DNA of 64,000 bases from Flavobacterium anseongense. GTDB taxonomy: Bacteria > Bacteroidota > Bacteroidia > Flavobacteriales > Flavobacteriaceae. Position numbers and translations under genes: made by a program. The DNA is taken from contig NZ_JAKIHN010000010.1 of NCBI RefSeq assembly GCF_021608185.1, positions 50,577 to 114,576 on the forward strand, written 5' to 3'. Shown piece by piece: positions 37,284 through 46,618 of the stretch (the first letter of the stretch is position 1; each line of letters starts with the position of its first letter). The notes under the pieces were generated by a model. The model made no database searches and had not been told where the DNA came from. It saw only the letters and a list, made by a program, of their open reading frames with translations.

Positions 37284-38957
37284 TTGAAAAAGTTACTTTA
37301 TTATATCGGATTATTGCTCTTTACATTAACCAATGTGAATGCGCAAAAATCATCCAAAATAAACGTAGAATATTCCGATTTTGCGGATATCAATCAAACC
37401 GAAATACCAGACGCCTTATTACTTACTGGCCATGTTCGAGTGAGCCACGAAGGTGTAGTTTTTACTTGTAACAAAGCTTATTTTTTCCAAAAAGAAAACT
37501 ATATCAAAGCTTTTGGCGAAGTCCAAATGGTGCAAGGCGACACGCTTTTTCTGAACAGCAAATATGCAGAATATAATGGCGAAGTGAAACAAGCTTACGC
37601 CACAGGAAATGTAATTATGCGTTCACCCGAATCGACTTTGGTTACTGACACTATAAATTTTGACAGAAACACACAAGAAGCTTTTTACAATACTTACGGA
37701 ACGATTACGAGCAAAGAGAATAAACTGAGAAGTAAATCCGGAAGGTATTTTGCTAATGAAAAGAAGTTTAAATTTCTAACAGCAGTTACCATTACTAATC
37801 CAAAATATACCATCAAGTCGAATCATTTAGATTATTATACCAACTCGGGGCACTCCTACTTATTTGGGCCTTCGACCATAACGAGTAAGGAGAATTTCAT
37901 CTATACCGAAAAAGGTTTTTACGATACCAAAAAGAATCTGGCACATTTTCTTCGAAAGTCCTACATCAAATACAAAGACCGGAGAATTGAAGGCGACAGT
38001 TTGTACTATGACCGAAACCGGGAATATGCCTCAGCAACCAATAATGTAAAGATTACCGATTCAATCAATAAAGGAATTATCAAAGGGCATTATGCCGAAA
38101 TTTATCGGAATCTGAAAACGGAAAAAGACTCGATGATGATTACCAAAAGAGCCGTTGCTATATCATTGGTAGAAAACGATTCTATGTACATTCACGGAAA
38201 GAAAATGTTGATTACCGGAAAAACAGGTGAACGCATTATCCGCGCTTTTAACAATGTTCGTTTCTATAAAACAGATATGAGTGGTAAGTGCGATTCTATA
38301 CATTCCGATCAAAAAATAGCGCTGACAAAACTTATAGGCAGACCAATACTTTGGAATTATGACAACCAAATGACTGGCGACATTATGCATCTCATTGGAA
38401 ATAACAAGACTGAAAAACTCGATTCGCTCAAAGTACTGAACAATGCTTTTATCATATCAAAAGACACCACTGGAACAGGCTATAATCAAGTGAAAGGAAT
38501 AAATCTTTACGGCAAATTTAAAGACAATAAACTAAGCGAAGTTGATATTATAAAAAATACAGAAGTCATTTATTATATGCGAAATGACAAACACGAACTC
38601 ATCGGAATTAACAAAAGTGTCGGCAGTAAAATTAATTTGATTTTGGATAAAAATACGATTGAAACCATAACAGTCTATAACAATCCGGATGGCGATATTT
38701 ATCCCGAAAAGGATTTACCCGAAAACGCGAGGAAACTACGTGGCTTTGTGTGGCGTGGCGATGAACGGATAAAATCGAAAGACGATATTTTTCCACCTGA
38801 AGAAAATGAACTCGATGCCAAAATTCAAGCCGATAGAAAAGCTGAAATGGCTAAAGATAATCTACCGTTAGAACCAAGCAAAGAAACTTTGGACTACGAC
38901 AAGAATAATCCGAAGCCAAAGTCCGAACAAAAAGAATCTAAACCAACGGTGAAATAG
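37284..38957 (+). CDS. OstA/LptA-like periplasmic protein (LPS transport)
   Basis: This is a 557-aa exported protein. A TTG start gives the signal peptide KKLLYYIGLLLFTLTNVNAQ. The body is built of beta-jellyroll OstA repeats: LLLTGHVRVSHEGVVFTCNKAYFF, AYATGNVIMRSPESTLVTDTINF, and SLYYDRNREYASATNNVKI. The C-terminus is Lys/Glu/Pro-rich. LptA-type proteins form the bridge carrying lipopolysaccharide from inner to outer membrane. This version is about three times the length of E. coli LptA, as is common in Bacteroidota. Confidence 0.8.
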   Translation: MKKLLYYIGLLLFTLTNVNAQKSSKINVEYSDFADINQTEIPDALLLTGHVRVSHEGVVFTCNKAYFFQKENYIKAFGEVQMVQGDTLFLNSKYAEYNGEVKQAYATGNVIMRSPESTLVTDTINFDRNTQEAFYNTYGTITSKENKLRSKSGRYFANEKKFKFLTAVTITNPKYTIKSNHLDYYTNSGHSYLFGPSTITSKENFIYTEKGFYDTKKNLAHFLRKSYIKYKDRRIEGDSLYYDRNREYASATNNVKITDSINKGIIKGHYAEIYRNLKTEKDSMMITKRAVAISLVENDSMYIHGKKMLITGKTGERIIRAFNNVRFYKTDMSGKCDSIHSDQKIALTKLIGRPILWNYDNQMTGDIMHLIGNNKTEKLDSLKVLNNAFIISKDTTGTGYNQVKGINLYGKFKDNKLSEVDIIKNTEVIYYMRNDKHELIGINKSVGSKINLILDKNTIETITVYNNPDGDIYPEKDLPENARKLRGFVWRGDERIKSKDDIFPPEENELDAKIQADRKAEMAKDNLPLEPSKETLDYDKNNPKPKSEQKESKPTVK

Positions 38958-39047
38958 TCACAGTATTCAGTCACAGTAAGCAGATTTTAAATATCTTTTG
39001 ATATGCTAATGACCGACAACCGAAAACTGACAACCGACAACCCAATA

Positions 39048-40244
39048 ATGAAAGAGAATTTCCTAAAATACCAAGCACAAACGTCTCCTTATCCTTTGGG
39101 TATGGAAGTTTCGCATGCGGTTGGTTCTTATGTTTACGATACGAATAACAAAAAATATTTGGATTTTGTAGCCGGAGTTTCGGCGACAAGTTTGGGTCAT
39201 CAAAACCCAAGAGTCAATCAGGCTATCAAAGATCAGTTGGATAAATATTCGCATGTGATGGTGTATGGCGAATATGCCCAACATCCTGCTGTAGCGTATT
39301 GTAAATTATTGACAGAAAATTTACCTCCAAGTTTAAACAAAGTTTATTTAGTCAATTCAGGAACCGAAGCTTGTGAAGGTGCGCTAAAACTCGTTCGCAG
39401 AGTTACCGGAAGAAGCCAATTGATATCGTGTCACAATGCATATCATGGCAATACTATGGGCTCAATGAGCGTAATGGGTTTTGAAGAACGCAAACAAATC
39501 TTTCGCCCATTAATTCCTGATGTCGATTTTATCACATTCAATAACGAAGAAGACATCCAAAAAATAACGACCAAAACTGCCGGAATCATACTAGAAAGCA
39601 TTCAAGGCGGTGCCGGTTTTATAGAACCCAAAAATGATTTCTTAGCCAAAGTTAAAAAACGTTGTGAAGAAGTCGGTGCCTTACTGATTCTCGACGAAAT
39701 CCAACCCGGATTTGGACGTACCGGAAAACTGTTTGGTTTTGAAAACTACAATGTCGTTCCCGACGTAATTATAATAGGAAAAGGAATGGCTGGCGGAATG
39801 CCTGTTGGTGGTTTTGTTGCTAATGAAAAGCACATGGATTTACTAAGCCATGATCCAAAACTTGGACACATTACTACTTTTGGCGGTCATCCTGTCATTG
39901 CGGCAGCCTGTTTGGCCACTTTGGAAGAAATTTTGGAAAAAGACTACACCAAACAATCATTAGCTAAAGAAAAGCTGTTTCGGACCCTTTTGGTACATCC
40001 TTTGATAGAAGAAATTCGAGGAAGAGGATTAATGTTAGCGGCGATGACAAAAGATGTAGAGATTACCAATAAAGTAATTTTCAAATGCCAGGAAAAAGGC
40101 TTGATTTTATTTTGGCTGCTTTTTGAAGGTTGCGCTATCCGAATTACTCCTCCATTAACAATATCTGAAGACGAAATCAGAGAAGGTTGTGCCATCATTA
40201 TTGAGGCTATGAATGAGATTTTCAACGAGTTAAAAAATTGTTAA
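39048..40244 (+). CDS. Class-III PLP-dependent aminotransferase
   Basis: This 398-aa protein has the class-III fold of the acetylornithine/ornithine aminotransferase group: NSGTEACEGALKL (phosphate-binding), CHNAYHGNTMGSMS, LILDEIQPGFGRTG with PLP-binding Asp216, and IIIGKGMAGGMPVGG with Schiff-base Lys245. The amino donor is not certain. The ATG at 39048 is chosen; the open frame to 39003 reads through a CAACCGACAACC-type repeat (MTDNRKLTTDN), which is unlikely to be coding. Confidence 0.85.
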   Translation: MKENFLKYQAQTSPYPLGMEVSHAVGSYVYDTNNKKYLDFVAGVSATSLGHQNPRVNQAIKDQLDKYSHVMVYGEYAQHPAVAYCKLLTENLPPSLNKVYLVNSGTEACEGALKLVRRVTGRSQLISCHNAYHGNTMGSMSVMGFEERKQIFRPLIPDVDFITFNNEEDIQKITTKTAGIILESIQGGAGFIEPKNDFLAKVKKRCEEVGALLILDEIQPGFGRTGKLFGFENYNVVPDVIIIGKGMAGGMPVGGFVANEKHMDLLSHDPKLGHITTFGGHPVIAAACLATLEEILEKDYTKQSLAKEKLFRTLLVHPLIEEIRGRGLMLAAMTKDVEITNKVIFKCQEKGLILFWLLFEGCAIRITPPLTISEDEIREGCAIIIEAMNEIFNELKNC

Positions 40245-40332
40245 TTAAATTGTTTACAACAATAATCTCAACTCACTAAAAAAGCAACGTGTTTCCCTAA
40301 TTTTATTAAGGATAATTTTAACACCTACTGTT

Positions 40333-41733
40333 ATGCACCTAGATCACGACGAAGAAGATTACAACTTATCCTTATCGAAATTTGAATCGATGTTGAAAAC
40401 CAACAAAGTTTTATTTTTCGACTCAGAGGAATTCGAGGAAATCATTCTGCATTACCTCGATATAGGAAAAGCTACTTTAGCTAAGAAAGCCTTAAAATTA
40501 GGACTTGAACAACACCCAAAATCTACTGGATTAAAATTGGTTCAAGTAGAAATGTTGGTGTATGATGACAAACTCGATCAAGCTGAAAAATTACTCAATG
40601 AATTGTATGCCATCGAGCCAACTAACGAAGAAATTTTTATACAAAAAGCTAATATTTATTCCAAAAGAGACAACCACGAAAAAGCCGTGGAGCTTTTGCA
40701 AACTGCTCTAAAGTATACCGAAGATTTTGCCGATGTCTATAACTTAATTGGCATGGAATATCTTTTTATGGATAATCTGGAATTGGCAAAAGAGAACTTT
40801 ATCAAATGTTTGGAAGAAGATTTTGAAGATCAATCCGCCTTATATAATGTGGTGTATTGCTTCGAATTTTTAGACCAAAATCTTGAAGCCATTGAATACC
40901 TTAAAACATATATTGATAGAAACCCATACAGCGAAATCGCCTGGCATCAGTCAGGAAGATTGTATTATGGTGTAAAAGATTATGAAAATGCGGTACGTTC
41001 TTTTGAGTTTGCTACTTATATAGACGAAGAATTCGTTGGTGCTTTCATGGAAAAAGGAAAAGCTTTAGAGCGATTGAAACGCTATGAAGACGCCATTGAA
41101 AGTTATAACAAAACTATCGAGTTAGATGACCCAACATCTTATGCTTTGTTGCGTATTGGTAAATGTTATGAAAAACTTGGCAATAAAGTCCAAGCATTAA
41201 AATTTTTCAATAAAACCGTACACGAAGATCCGTTGTTAGATAAAGGATGGATTGCCATTACTGATTTTTATGTTCGTCAAAAAAATTACCAAAAGGCCTT
41301 GTATTTTGTCAATAAAGCACTAGCTATTGATGACCAAAATCGTTTATACTGGAAACGTTTTGGTACAATTAACAAAGCAATGGACCAATTTGAAGAAGCT
41401 GAATTTGGTTATCGCAAAGCCGTAGAATTTGGAGATTATCAATTAGACACTTGGTTGTTTTGGGTTGATATTATGCAAATAATGGGCGAAAATAACAATG
41501 CTATTTTAACTTTAATTCAAGCAGCTGAATACTTTCCGGATGATTACGAAATAGAATATCGTATGGCAGGTTTTCATATGCTTTTGAACGAAGAAGAGAA
41601 AGGAAACTATCATTTGAGTAATGGTTTGCGTCTTAATTTTAAACACAACACCATTCTGAAAGATTTATTTCCAACCGTTTGGGACAGAGAATCAGTTCAG
41701 GAATATATCGCAAAACACACAAAACCGGAATAA
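40333..41733 (+). CDS. Cytosolic TPR protein
   Basis: This 466-aa protein without signal peptide consists of about ten tetratricopeptide repeats after an acidic N-terminus (HLDHDEEDYNLS). Clear units are KANIYSKRDNHEKAVELLQTAL and GKALERLKRYEDAIESYNKTIEL. It should be a protein-interaction scaffold; no partner is indicated. It is directly abutted by aroE (stop and start adjacent), so the two are co-transcribed. Confidence 0.85.
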   Translation: MHLDHDEEDYNLSLSKFESMLKTNKVLFFDSEEFEEIILHYLDIGKATLAKKALKLGLEQHPKSTGLKLVQVEMLVYDDKLDQAEKLLNELYAIEPTNEEIFIQKANIYSKRDNHEKAVELLQTALKYTEDFADVYNLIGMEYLFMDNLELAKENFIKCLEEDFEDQSALYNVVYCFEFLDQNLEAIEYLKTYIDRNPYSEIAWHQSGRLYYGVKDYENAVRSFEFATYIDEEFVGAFMEKGKALERLKRYEDAIESYNKTIELDDPTSYALLRIGKCYEKLGNKVQALKFFNKTVHEDPLLDKGWIAITDFYVRQKNYQKALYFVNKALAIDDQNRLYWKRFGTINKAMDQFEEAEFGYRKAVEFGDYQLDTWLFWVDIMQIMGENNNAILTLIQAAEYFPDDYEIEYRMAGFHMLLNEEEKGNYHLSNGLRLNFKHNTILKDLFPTVWDRESVQEYIAKHTKPE

Positions 41734-42474
41734 ATGTCGCGAAGACAATTTGGCTTGCTCGGCAAGAACATTTCTTATTCGTTTTCGAAGAAATACTTCA
41801 CTGATAAATTTGCTCTAGGAAATTTAGCCGATTGTACTTATGAGAATTTTGACATTCAAAGCATTGAAGAATTTCCGGCAATAATCGCCAATATCCCAGA
41901 CTTAAAAGGGTTAAACGTTACCATTCCGTATAAAGAAAGTGTAATTCCGTTTCTTTACAAGCTTTCTAAAAACGCTGCACAAATTGGTGCTGTAAATGTT
42001 ATTAGAGTAACAAAGAAGGGAAACTTAAAAGGATACAATTCCGATTATTATGGTTTTATGAAATCTTTGGAACCATTACTAGAACCGCATCATAAAAAAG
42101 CATTAATTCTGGGAACCGGTGGCGCGGCCAAAGGAGTTTCTTTTGCCTTAGACAAACTCGGAATTCTATACACTTTTGTAACTCGAGAAGAAAAAGAAGG
42201 CATGATTGATTATAACCGAATCAACGCCACAACTTTTGACAATTATCACATTATTATTAATTGTACACCTGTTGGCACAAGTCCAAATATCAAAGAATTT
42301 CCTCCAATTCCTTATAATTTCTTTACCCAAAAACATATTGCTTTCGATTTGATATACAATCCGGAAGAAACACAGTTTTTAAAAAAAGCCAAAAAGAAAG
42401 GCGCAATTACCAAAAACGGTTATGAAATGTTAGTGCTTCAGGCGGAAAAAGCCTGGAAGATTTGGAATAAATAA
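41734..42474 (+). CDS. aroE: Shikimate dehydrogenase
   Basis: This is a 246-aa NADPH-dependent enzyme reducing 3-dehydroshikimate in aromatic amino acid synthesis. The substrate-site serines are in NISYSFSKK, the catalytic Lys67 is in NVTIPYKES, and Asp104 is in GYNSDYYGF. The nucleotide loop LGTGGAAKG is at about 126-134, followed by NCTPVGTSPN and GYEMLVLQAEKAW. It is slightly short but complete. It is the middle gene of TPR-aroE-rlmH. Confidence 0.93.
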   Translation: MSRRQFGLLGKNISYSFSKKYFTDKFALGNLADCTYENFDIQSIEEFPAIIANIPDLKGLNVTIPYKESVIPFLYKLSKNAAQIGAVNVIRVTKKGNLKGYNSDYYGFMKSLEPLLEPHHKKALILGTGGAAKGVSFALDKLGILYTFVTREEKEGMIDYNRINATTFDNYHIIINCTPVGTSPNIKEFPPIPYNFFTQKHIAFDLIYNPEETQFLKKAKKKGAITKNGYEMLVLQAEKAWKIWNK

Positions 42475-42482
42475 ATTGTTTT

Positions 42483-42956
42483 ATGAATATCAAACTTTTA
42501 GCTATTGGCAAAACCGATAACAAAGCCTTGCAATCACTAATTGATGATTACACGAAGCGTTTGTCTTTTTATATCAAGTTTGATTTGGAAATTATTCCGG
42601 ATATTAAAAATGTCAAAAATCTTTCAGAAAGTCAGCAAAAAGAAAAAGAAGGGGAACTGATTTTATCCAAACTCACACCAACGGACCAATTGATTTTATT
42701 GGATGAAAACGGAACGACATTTTCAAGCGTCAAGTTTTCGGATTATCTGCAGAAGAAAATGAATTCCGGCGTAAAGACTTTGGTGTTTGTTATTGGCGGA
42801 CCTTATGGTTTTAGCGATGAAGTCTATCAAAAAGCACAGGGTAAAATTTCGCTTTCACTGATGACATTTTCGCATCAAATGGTGCGTTTATTTTTTATAG
42901 AACAATTGTATCGTGGATTTACAATTCTGAGAAATGAACCGTATCATCATCAGTAA
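42483..42956 (+). CDS. rlmH: 23S rRNA (pseudouridine1915-N3)-methyltransferase
   Basis: This is a 157-aa SPOUT methyltransferase. It has the opening MNIKLLAIGKTDNKALQSLIDDYTKRL, the SAM-loop VFVIGGPYGFSDEV and the invariant closing FFIEQLYRGFTILRNEPYHHQ, all in the expected places. It methylates the ribosomal decoding-side helix 69. It lies 8 bp after aroE. Confidence 0.95.
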   Translation: MNIKLLAIGKTDNKALQSLIDDYTKRLSFYIKFDLEIIPDIKNVKNLSESQQKEKEGELILSKLTPTDQLILLDENGTTFSSVKFSDYLQKKMNSGVKTLVFVIGGPYGFSDEVYQKAQGKISLSLMTFSHQMVRLFFIEQLYRGFTILRNEPYHHQ

Positions 42957-42979
42957 TAGTTAACAGTCGCAGTTTTCAG

Positions 42980-43609
42980 TTAATAGATGTATTCTCTTTT
43001 CTTATTTATCGAAACGCCTTTCTGCTTAATCTCGAGCTTTTTGATAAAGAATTTATATTCAATATACTTCCCAAAAGACATGCCTTTATCAAAAGAAAAA
43101 TAAATTCTGGAATGCATTGGCAACTTATCTACAAACTCCTGCAATTGATTTTTGGAGAAAACCAATTCATTATAATGCACCAAATCATTTCGGTCTAAAT
43201 GAAAATATACTATGTTAAAATCTGGCTTTTCCAGTTTGTAATGAATTTTGGTAAAAGGTAAAAAAGCCATCGTTTTCTTGACCGTATCTGTATAAGCAAA
43301 ATAGTTTTCAGATGTTTCGCTTTTGTGCATGCTTGATGCTTTTTTGCTTTGCAACTTTTTAATTTCTAAAATTACTTTTCGCAACGGCAAACGCTTATCA
43401 ATATTAAAAAGCCAATTGGTAGAGCTAATTGAATTATTTCTATTCACATCAACTAAAGTGTCTTTTTCTTCGGTCTTGAAAAAGAAATAAATCGGAGAAT
43501 GATCTTTCACATCAGCCACAACTGTCTCATTGGCTTGAGACAATAGTACTTCTTTGTCATGGCAGGAAATTAGCACCGAAAATAACAAAGCAGCTACAAT
43601 TTTTTTCAT
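42980..43609 (-). CDS. Putative lipoprotein, unknown function
   Basis: This is a 209-aa protein with a lipoprotein signal (LLFSVLISC, Cys at about 16), so it should be anchored in a membrane facing the periplasm. The body is lysine-rich with no domain I recognise. KIHYKLEKPDFNIVYFHLDRNDLVHYNELVF and MHSRIYFSFDKGMSFGKYIEYKFFI suggest a beta-rich fold. It follows folP on the same strand by 18 bp and may be co-transcribed with it. Confidence 0.6.
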   Translation of the reverse strand: MKKIVAALLFSVLISCHDKEVLLSQANETVVADVKDHSPIYFFFKTEEKDTLVDVNRNNSISSTNWLFNIDKRLPLRKVILEIKKLQSKKASSMHKSETSENYFAYTDTVKKTMAFLPFTKIHYKLEKPDFNIVYFHLDRNDLVHYNELVFSKNQLQEFVDKLPMHSRIYFSFDKGMSFGKYIEYKFFIKKLEIKQKGVSINKKREYIY

Positions 43610-43627
43610 TTTTTTGGAATTTGGGAT

Positions 43628-44458
43628 TTAATTTTTGGAATTTAAGCTTTCAAATAGTTTAACGCATTCCATAGCTTCTTTTACATCATGCACTCTGATA
43701 ATATTAGCACCTTTTTGCAACGCAATCGTATTCAAAACTGTTGTCCCGTTTAGTGCGGCATCTGCTGAAGTCTCGAGCGTTTTGTATATCATTGATTTTC
43801 TGGAAACACCAACCAATATTGGCAATTCAAGCATTTGAAACAACTCTAAATTATTCATAACTTCAAAATTCTGTTCTTTGTTTTTAGCAAAGCCAAAACC
43901 GGGATCAATCAGCAAATCGCTGATTCCCAAACTCCGTGCCAGTGACACTTTTTCAGAAAAGTAAAGCAGCATTTCTTTAGTAATATTTTCATAGTTCGCC
44001 ATACTTTGCATCGTTTGCGGATTGCCTTTCATGTGCATCATAACATACGGAACCTGAAGTTTTGCAACGGTTTCCATCATTACTGCATCCAAACTTCCTG
44101 CCGAAATATCATTGATAATGCAAGCACCATTTTCAATTCCGGCTTTCGCGACTTTGGCACGAAAAGTATCAACAGAAATCAAGGTTTCCGGAAAGTGTTT
44201 CAGCACTAATTGTATAACCGGAATTAATCGTTCAATCTCTTCTTCTTCCGAAACAAATTCAGCACTTGGCTTGCTGGAATAGGCTCCAATATCGATAAAA
44301 GTTGCGCCTTCAATAAGCATTTTTTCAACTTGAAAAAGCACACTCTTTACATCGGAATGTTTGCCTCCATCGTAGAACGAATTTGGAGTAACATTCAATA
44401 TTCCCATCACTTTAGGAGATGATAAATCGATTAGTTTTCCGAGACAATTAATGGTCAT
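43628..44458 (-). CDS. folP: Dihydropteroate synthase
   Basis: This is a 276-aa folate enzyme, condensing 6-hydroxymethyl-dihydropterin pyrophosphate with p-aminobenzoate. It carries VMGILNVTPNSFYDGG (Asn and Ser of the pyrophosphate site), IDIGAYSSKPSAE, ISVDTFRAKVA, LIDPGFGFAKNKEQN and the closing NIIRVHDVKEAME. The ATG at 44458 (MTINCLGKLIDLSSPKVMG) is chosen over the in-frame codon at 44503, which adds an unrelated hydrophobic extension. It is divergent from the DUF1599 gene. Confidence 0.92.
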   Translation of the reverse strand: MTINCLGKLIDLSSPKVMGILNVTPNSFYDGGKHSDVKSVLFQVEKMLIEGATFIDIGAYSSKPSAEFVSEEEEIERLIPVIQLVLKHFPETLISVDTFRAKVAKAGIENGACIINDISAGSLDAVMMETVAKLQVPYVMMHMKGNPQTMQSMANYENITKEMLLYFSEKVSLARSLGISDLLIDPGFGFAKNKEQNFEVMNNLELFQMLELPILVGVSRKSMIYKTLETSADAALNGTTVLNTIALQKGANIIRVHDVKEAMECVKLFESLNSKN

Positions 44459-44491
44459 TGATAATCTTAATAGAGTTATAAGATTTAGCAC

Positions 44492-44522
44492 TTTGTACTT
44501 CAATCTTTATTCTTTACTTTTG
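44492..44522 (+). promoter_or_regulatory. Bacteroidota-type promoter for the DUF1599 gene
   Basis: TTTG (44492-44495), 19 bp, then TACTTTTG (44515-44522) match the consensus exactly. Transcription should start near 44529, which favours the ATG at 44551 over the upstream in-frame codon at 44530. Confidence 0.7.
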
Positions 44523-44550
44523 GACAAATTTGATACAAATATACACTGAA

Positions 44551-45093
44551 ATGAGTAAAACTTCTCAAGAATATGATAAGGTTATCGCAATTTGCCGACA
44601 ACTTTACGCCAATAAAATGACAGATTATGGAAGTGCCTGGAGAATCTTGAGATTGCCATCATTAACCGATCAAATATTCATCAAAGCCCAACGTATTAGA
44701 AGTTTGCAACAAAATGAAGTTCGTAAAGTTGACGAAGACGAAACGGGTGAATTCATAGGGATTATCAATTATTCCATAATGGCTTTAATTCAATTGGATT
44801 TGGGCGTTGTGGACCAACCTGATTTAGATGCGGCCAGAGCTATACAGCTTTATGATGAAAAAATAGCAGCAACCAAAAAACTAATGGAAGACAAAAACCA
44901 TGATTATGGTGAAGCCTGGCGTGAGATGCGTGTGAGTTCGTTGACCGATTTGATTCTGCAAAAGTTACTTCGCGTAAAGCAAATTGAAGACAATAAAGGA
45001 AAAACTTTAGTTTCTGAAGGTATCGATGCCAATTATCAGGACATGATAAACTACTCTGTTTTTGCTTTGATTTTAATGAAATTTGGACAATAA
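44551..45093 (+). CDS. DUF1599 protein (internal duplication)
   Basis: This 180-aa protein is made of two copies of one domain. The first has DYGSAWRILRLPSLTDQIFIKAQRI and the second has DYGEAWREMRVSSLTDLILQKLLRV, each followed by a DMINY/GIINYS-type helix. This is the DUF1599 layout; the biochemical role is not known. It heads a plus-strand series running through the redox fusion to tpiA. A consensus promoter precedes it. Confidence 0.85.
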   Translation: MSKTSQEYDKVIAICRQLYANKMTDYGSAWRILRLPSLTDQIFIKAQRIRSLQQNEVRKVDEDETGEFIGIINYSIMALIQLDLGVVDQPDLDAARAIQLYDEKIAATKKLMEDKNHDYGEAWREMRVSSLTDLILQKLLRVKQIEDNKGKTLVSEGIDANYQDMINYSVFALILMKFGQ

Positions 45094-45117
45094 CCCTTCG
45101 AATGCGCTCAGGGTGAC
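45094..45117. repeat. Short dispersed repeat of the CCCTTCGA...CTCAGGGTGAC type
   Basis: CCCTTCGAATGCGCTCAGGG fills most of the 36-bp gap between the DUF1599 and redox-fusion genes. It is related to the elements at 8791-8825 and 54746-54764. Confidence 0.5.
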
Positions 45118-45129
45118 AAAAAATATACT

Positions 45130-46233
45130 ATGACAACATCAGCTAAAAATTACATCGCATGGTCATTAAGAATTATCGTAGCAGTTTTGTTTATACTTTC
45201 TGCATTAGCAAAACTGTCTAAAGGACATTTATTAGACTCACCCTATTTTGCGATTTCAACTTTTGAAGTTAAGCAATTGTATCCTATGGGATTTTCGGAA
45301 GGTTTTGCGCCATTCTTTTCCCGAACACTTATCGGAATTGAATTGGCGTTAGGATTTTTGCTTTTACAAAACAATTGGTTACGCAAATTCATTGTGCCGG
45401 TTACAACCCTTTTGTTACTGGTGTTCATCGGACATTTAAGTTATGTGACTTTCTTAAGTGGTGGAAATAGTGGAAACTGTGGTTGCTTTGGAGAACTTTT
45501 ACCAATGACTCCAATAGAAGCCATCATTAAAAATATAGTCGCAGTTGGACTTTTGGGTTACCTATTCATATTGTTACCTAAAGGAGCTAAAGACGGAAAC
45601 TTTTGGGTTTTGACCACAGTGCTGTTTGCTACAATTTTGGGTATTTTTATGTTGGCTCCAATACAACCGCCGGCAGGTAATTTTGAAGTTTCGGCACCGG
45701 AAGAAGTAATTAATGACACCATTCAGGAAGCACTTATTGATACCACTGCAGCTATAGTTCCTAAAGATACGATTAAGAAAGTTGAAGCCATAAAAGAGGT
45801 TGCAAAACAAGAAATCAATGAACCTGAAAAACACAAATCAGGTTATGCATCCTATTTTTCTAAAATTGATACCGGAAGAAAAACACTTTGCTTTTTTGTG
45901 CCTGGTTGTGATCATTGTCGTGTAGCGGCAAAAGAATTAACAGAATTGAAACAAAAAGATAAAAATTTTCCGGAAATTTCGATTATCTTTATGAATGAGG
46001 AAGCCGATTTGATTCCGGACTTTTTTAAATTCGCCGGAGCTGAATATCCTTATAAAATAATTGAAGTTATTCCTTTTTGGAAAGTATTGGGATCAGGGAA
46101 AGATACTCCGGGCGTAAAGTATTTATGGAATGGAAATGAATATAAATACTATTGGGGAATCACTGATAATAAATTTGATCCTGTTGATTATCAAAAATTA
46201 ATTAACAAACCTTTCTCCGAACTAAAGAAATAA
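45130..46233 (+). CDS. MauE/DoxX-like membrane domain fused to a thioredoxin-like domain
   Basis: This is a 367-aa inner membrane protein. Four helices (about 10-175) form a DoxX/MauE-like bundle with the motif NCGCFGE (Cys117, Cys119), seen in MauE-type redox proteins. After a periplasmic linker (about 185-240) comes a thioredoxin-like domain with Cys260-Asp-His-Cys263 (VPGCDHCRVA). It matches the BT_3928-type family. The two cysteine pairs suggest electrons pass from membrane to periplasm, but this is inferred. A TlpA-like thioredoxin gene lies two genes downstream. Confidence 0.8.
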   Translation: MTTSAKNYIAWSLRIIVAVLFILSALAKLSKGHLLDSPYFAISTFEVKQLYPMGFSEGFAPFFSRTLIGIELALGFLLLQNNWLRKFIVPVTTLLLLVFIGHLSYVTFLSGGNSGNCGCFGELLPMTPIEAIIKNIVAVGLLGYLFILLPKGAKDGNFWVLTTVLFATILGIFMLAPIQPPAGNFEVSAPEEVINDTIQEALIDTTAAIVPKDTIKKVEAIKEVAKQEINEPEKHKSGYASYFSKIDTGRKTLCFFVPGCDHCRVAAKELTELKQKDKNFPEISIIFMNEEADLIPDFFKFAGAEYPYKIIEVIPFWKVLGSGKDTPGVKYLWNGNEYKYYWGITDNKFDPVDYQKLINKPFSELKK

Positions 46234-46283
46234 TTAGTTTTTAGGTATCTTTTTACTATTTTTAAATCTTAAAATTAAGAGTA

Positions 46284-46589
46284 ATGATTAAATATATAAT
46301 GTCTAGAAGATTACATCAGCGTGCGCTCATAGGTATTGGCGCTTGTGTTGTAGTTTTTTTAATAGGTTATTACGTTTTGGAGCATATCTCTACAATGGAA
46401 GATCCACCATTAGGAAACACTATATACATACTACTCGGAAGCGCTCTTGTGTTTTCTTCAGGCTTAGGCATCATTTTAATTATAAAGTATCTTTATGATT
46501 ATAAAAAGAAAAAAGAAAGACGAGAACGTAAAAGAAAAAAACATAAATTATTTTTTCTGAAAGACCAGAAGGATAAAAAATCTGAATAA
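46284..46589 (+). CDS. Small membrane protein, unknown function
   Basis: This is a 101-aa protein with two hydrophobic helices (about 16-35 and 47-70) and a very basic tail (KKKKERRERKRKKHK). The topology is likely both ends in the cytoplasm. I do not recognise a family. It lies between two redox genes on the same strand. The ATG at 46284 could be replaced by the one at 46299 (MSRRLHQRA) without changing the picture. Confidence 0.6.
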   Translation: MIKYIMSRRLHQRALIGIGACVVVFLIGYYVLEHISTMEDPPLGNTIYILLGSALVFSSGLGIILIIKYLYDYKKKKERRERKRKKHKLFFLKDQKDKKSE

Positions 46590-46618
46590 TTCATTTAGCT
46601 CCAAATTCAATAAAAAAT

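Noticed and set aside
35282..38957. Starch utilisation (Sus-like) locus
   Set aside because: The amylase has no SusC/SusD-like, regulator or transporter gene next to it. The neighbour is an OstA-like LPS protein.
39003..39047. Upstream start of the class-III aminotransferase
   Set aside because: The extension reads through a CAACCGACAACC-like dispersed repeat; class-III enzymes of this type start near the MKENFLKYQ position.
38958..39047. Possible small RNA or CRISPR-like repeats (CAGTCACAGTAAGCAG, CAACCGACAACC)
   Set aside because: The repeat units are short, irregular and not separated by unique spacers. They resemble low-complexity intergenic DNA that also appears at 42955-42985 and 43610-43640.
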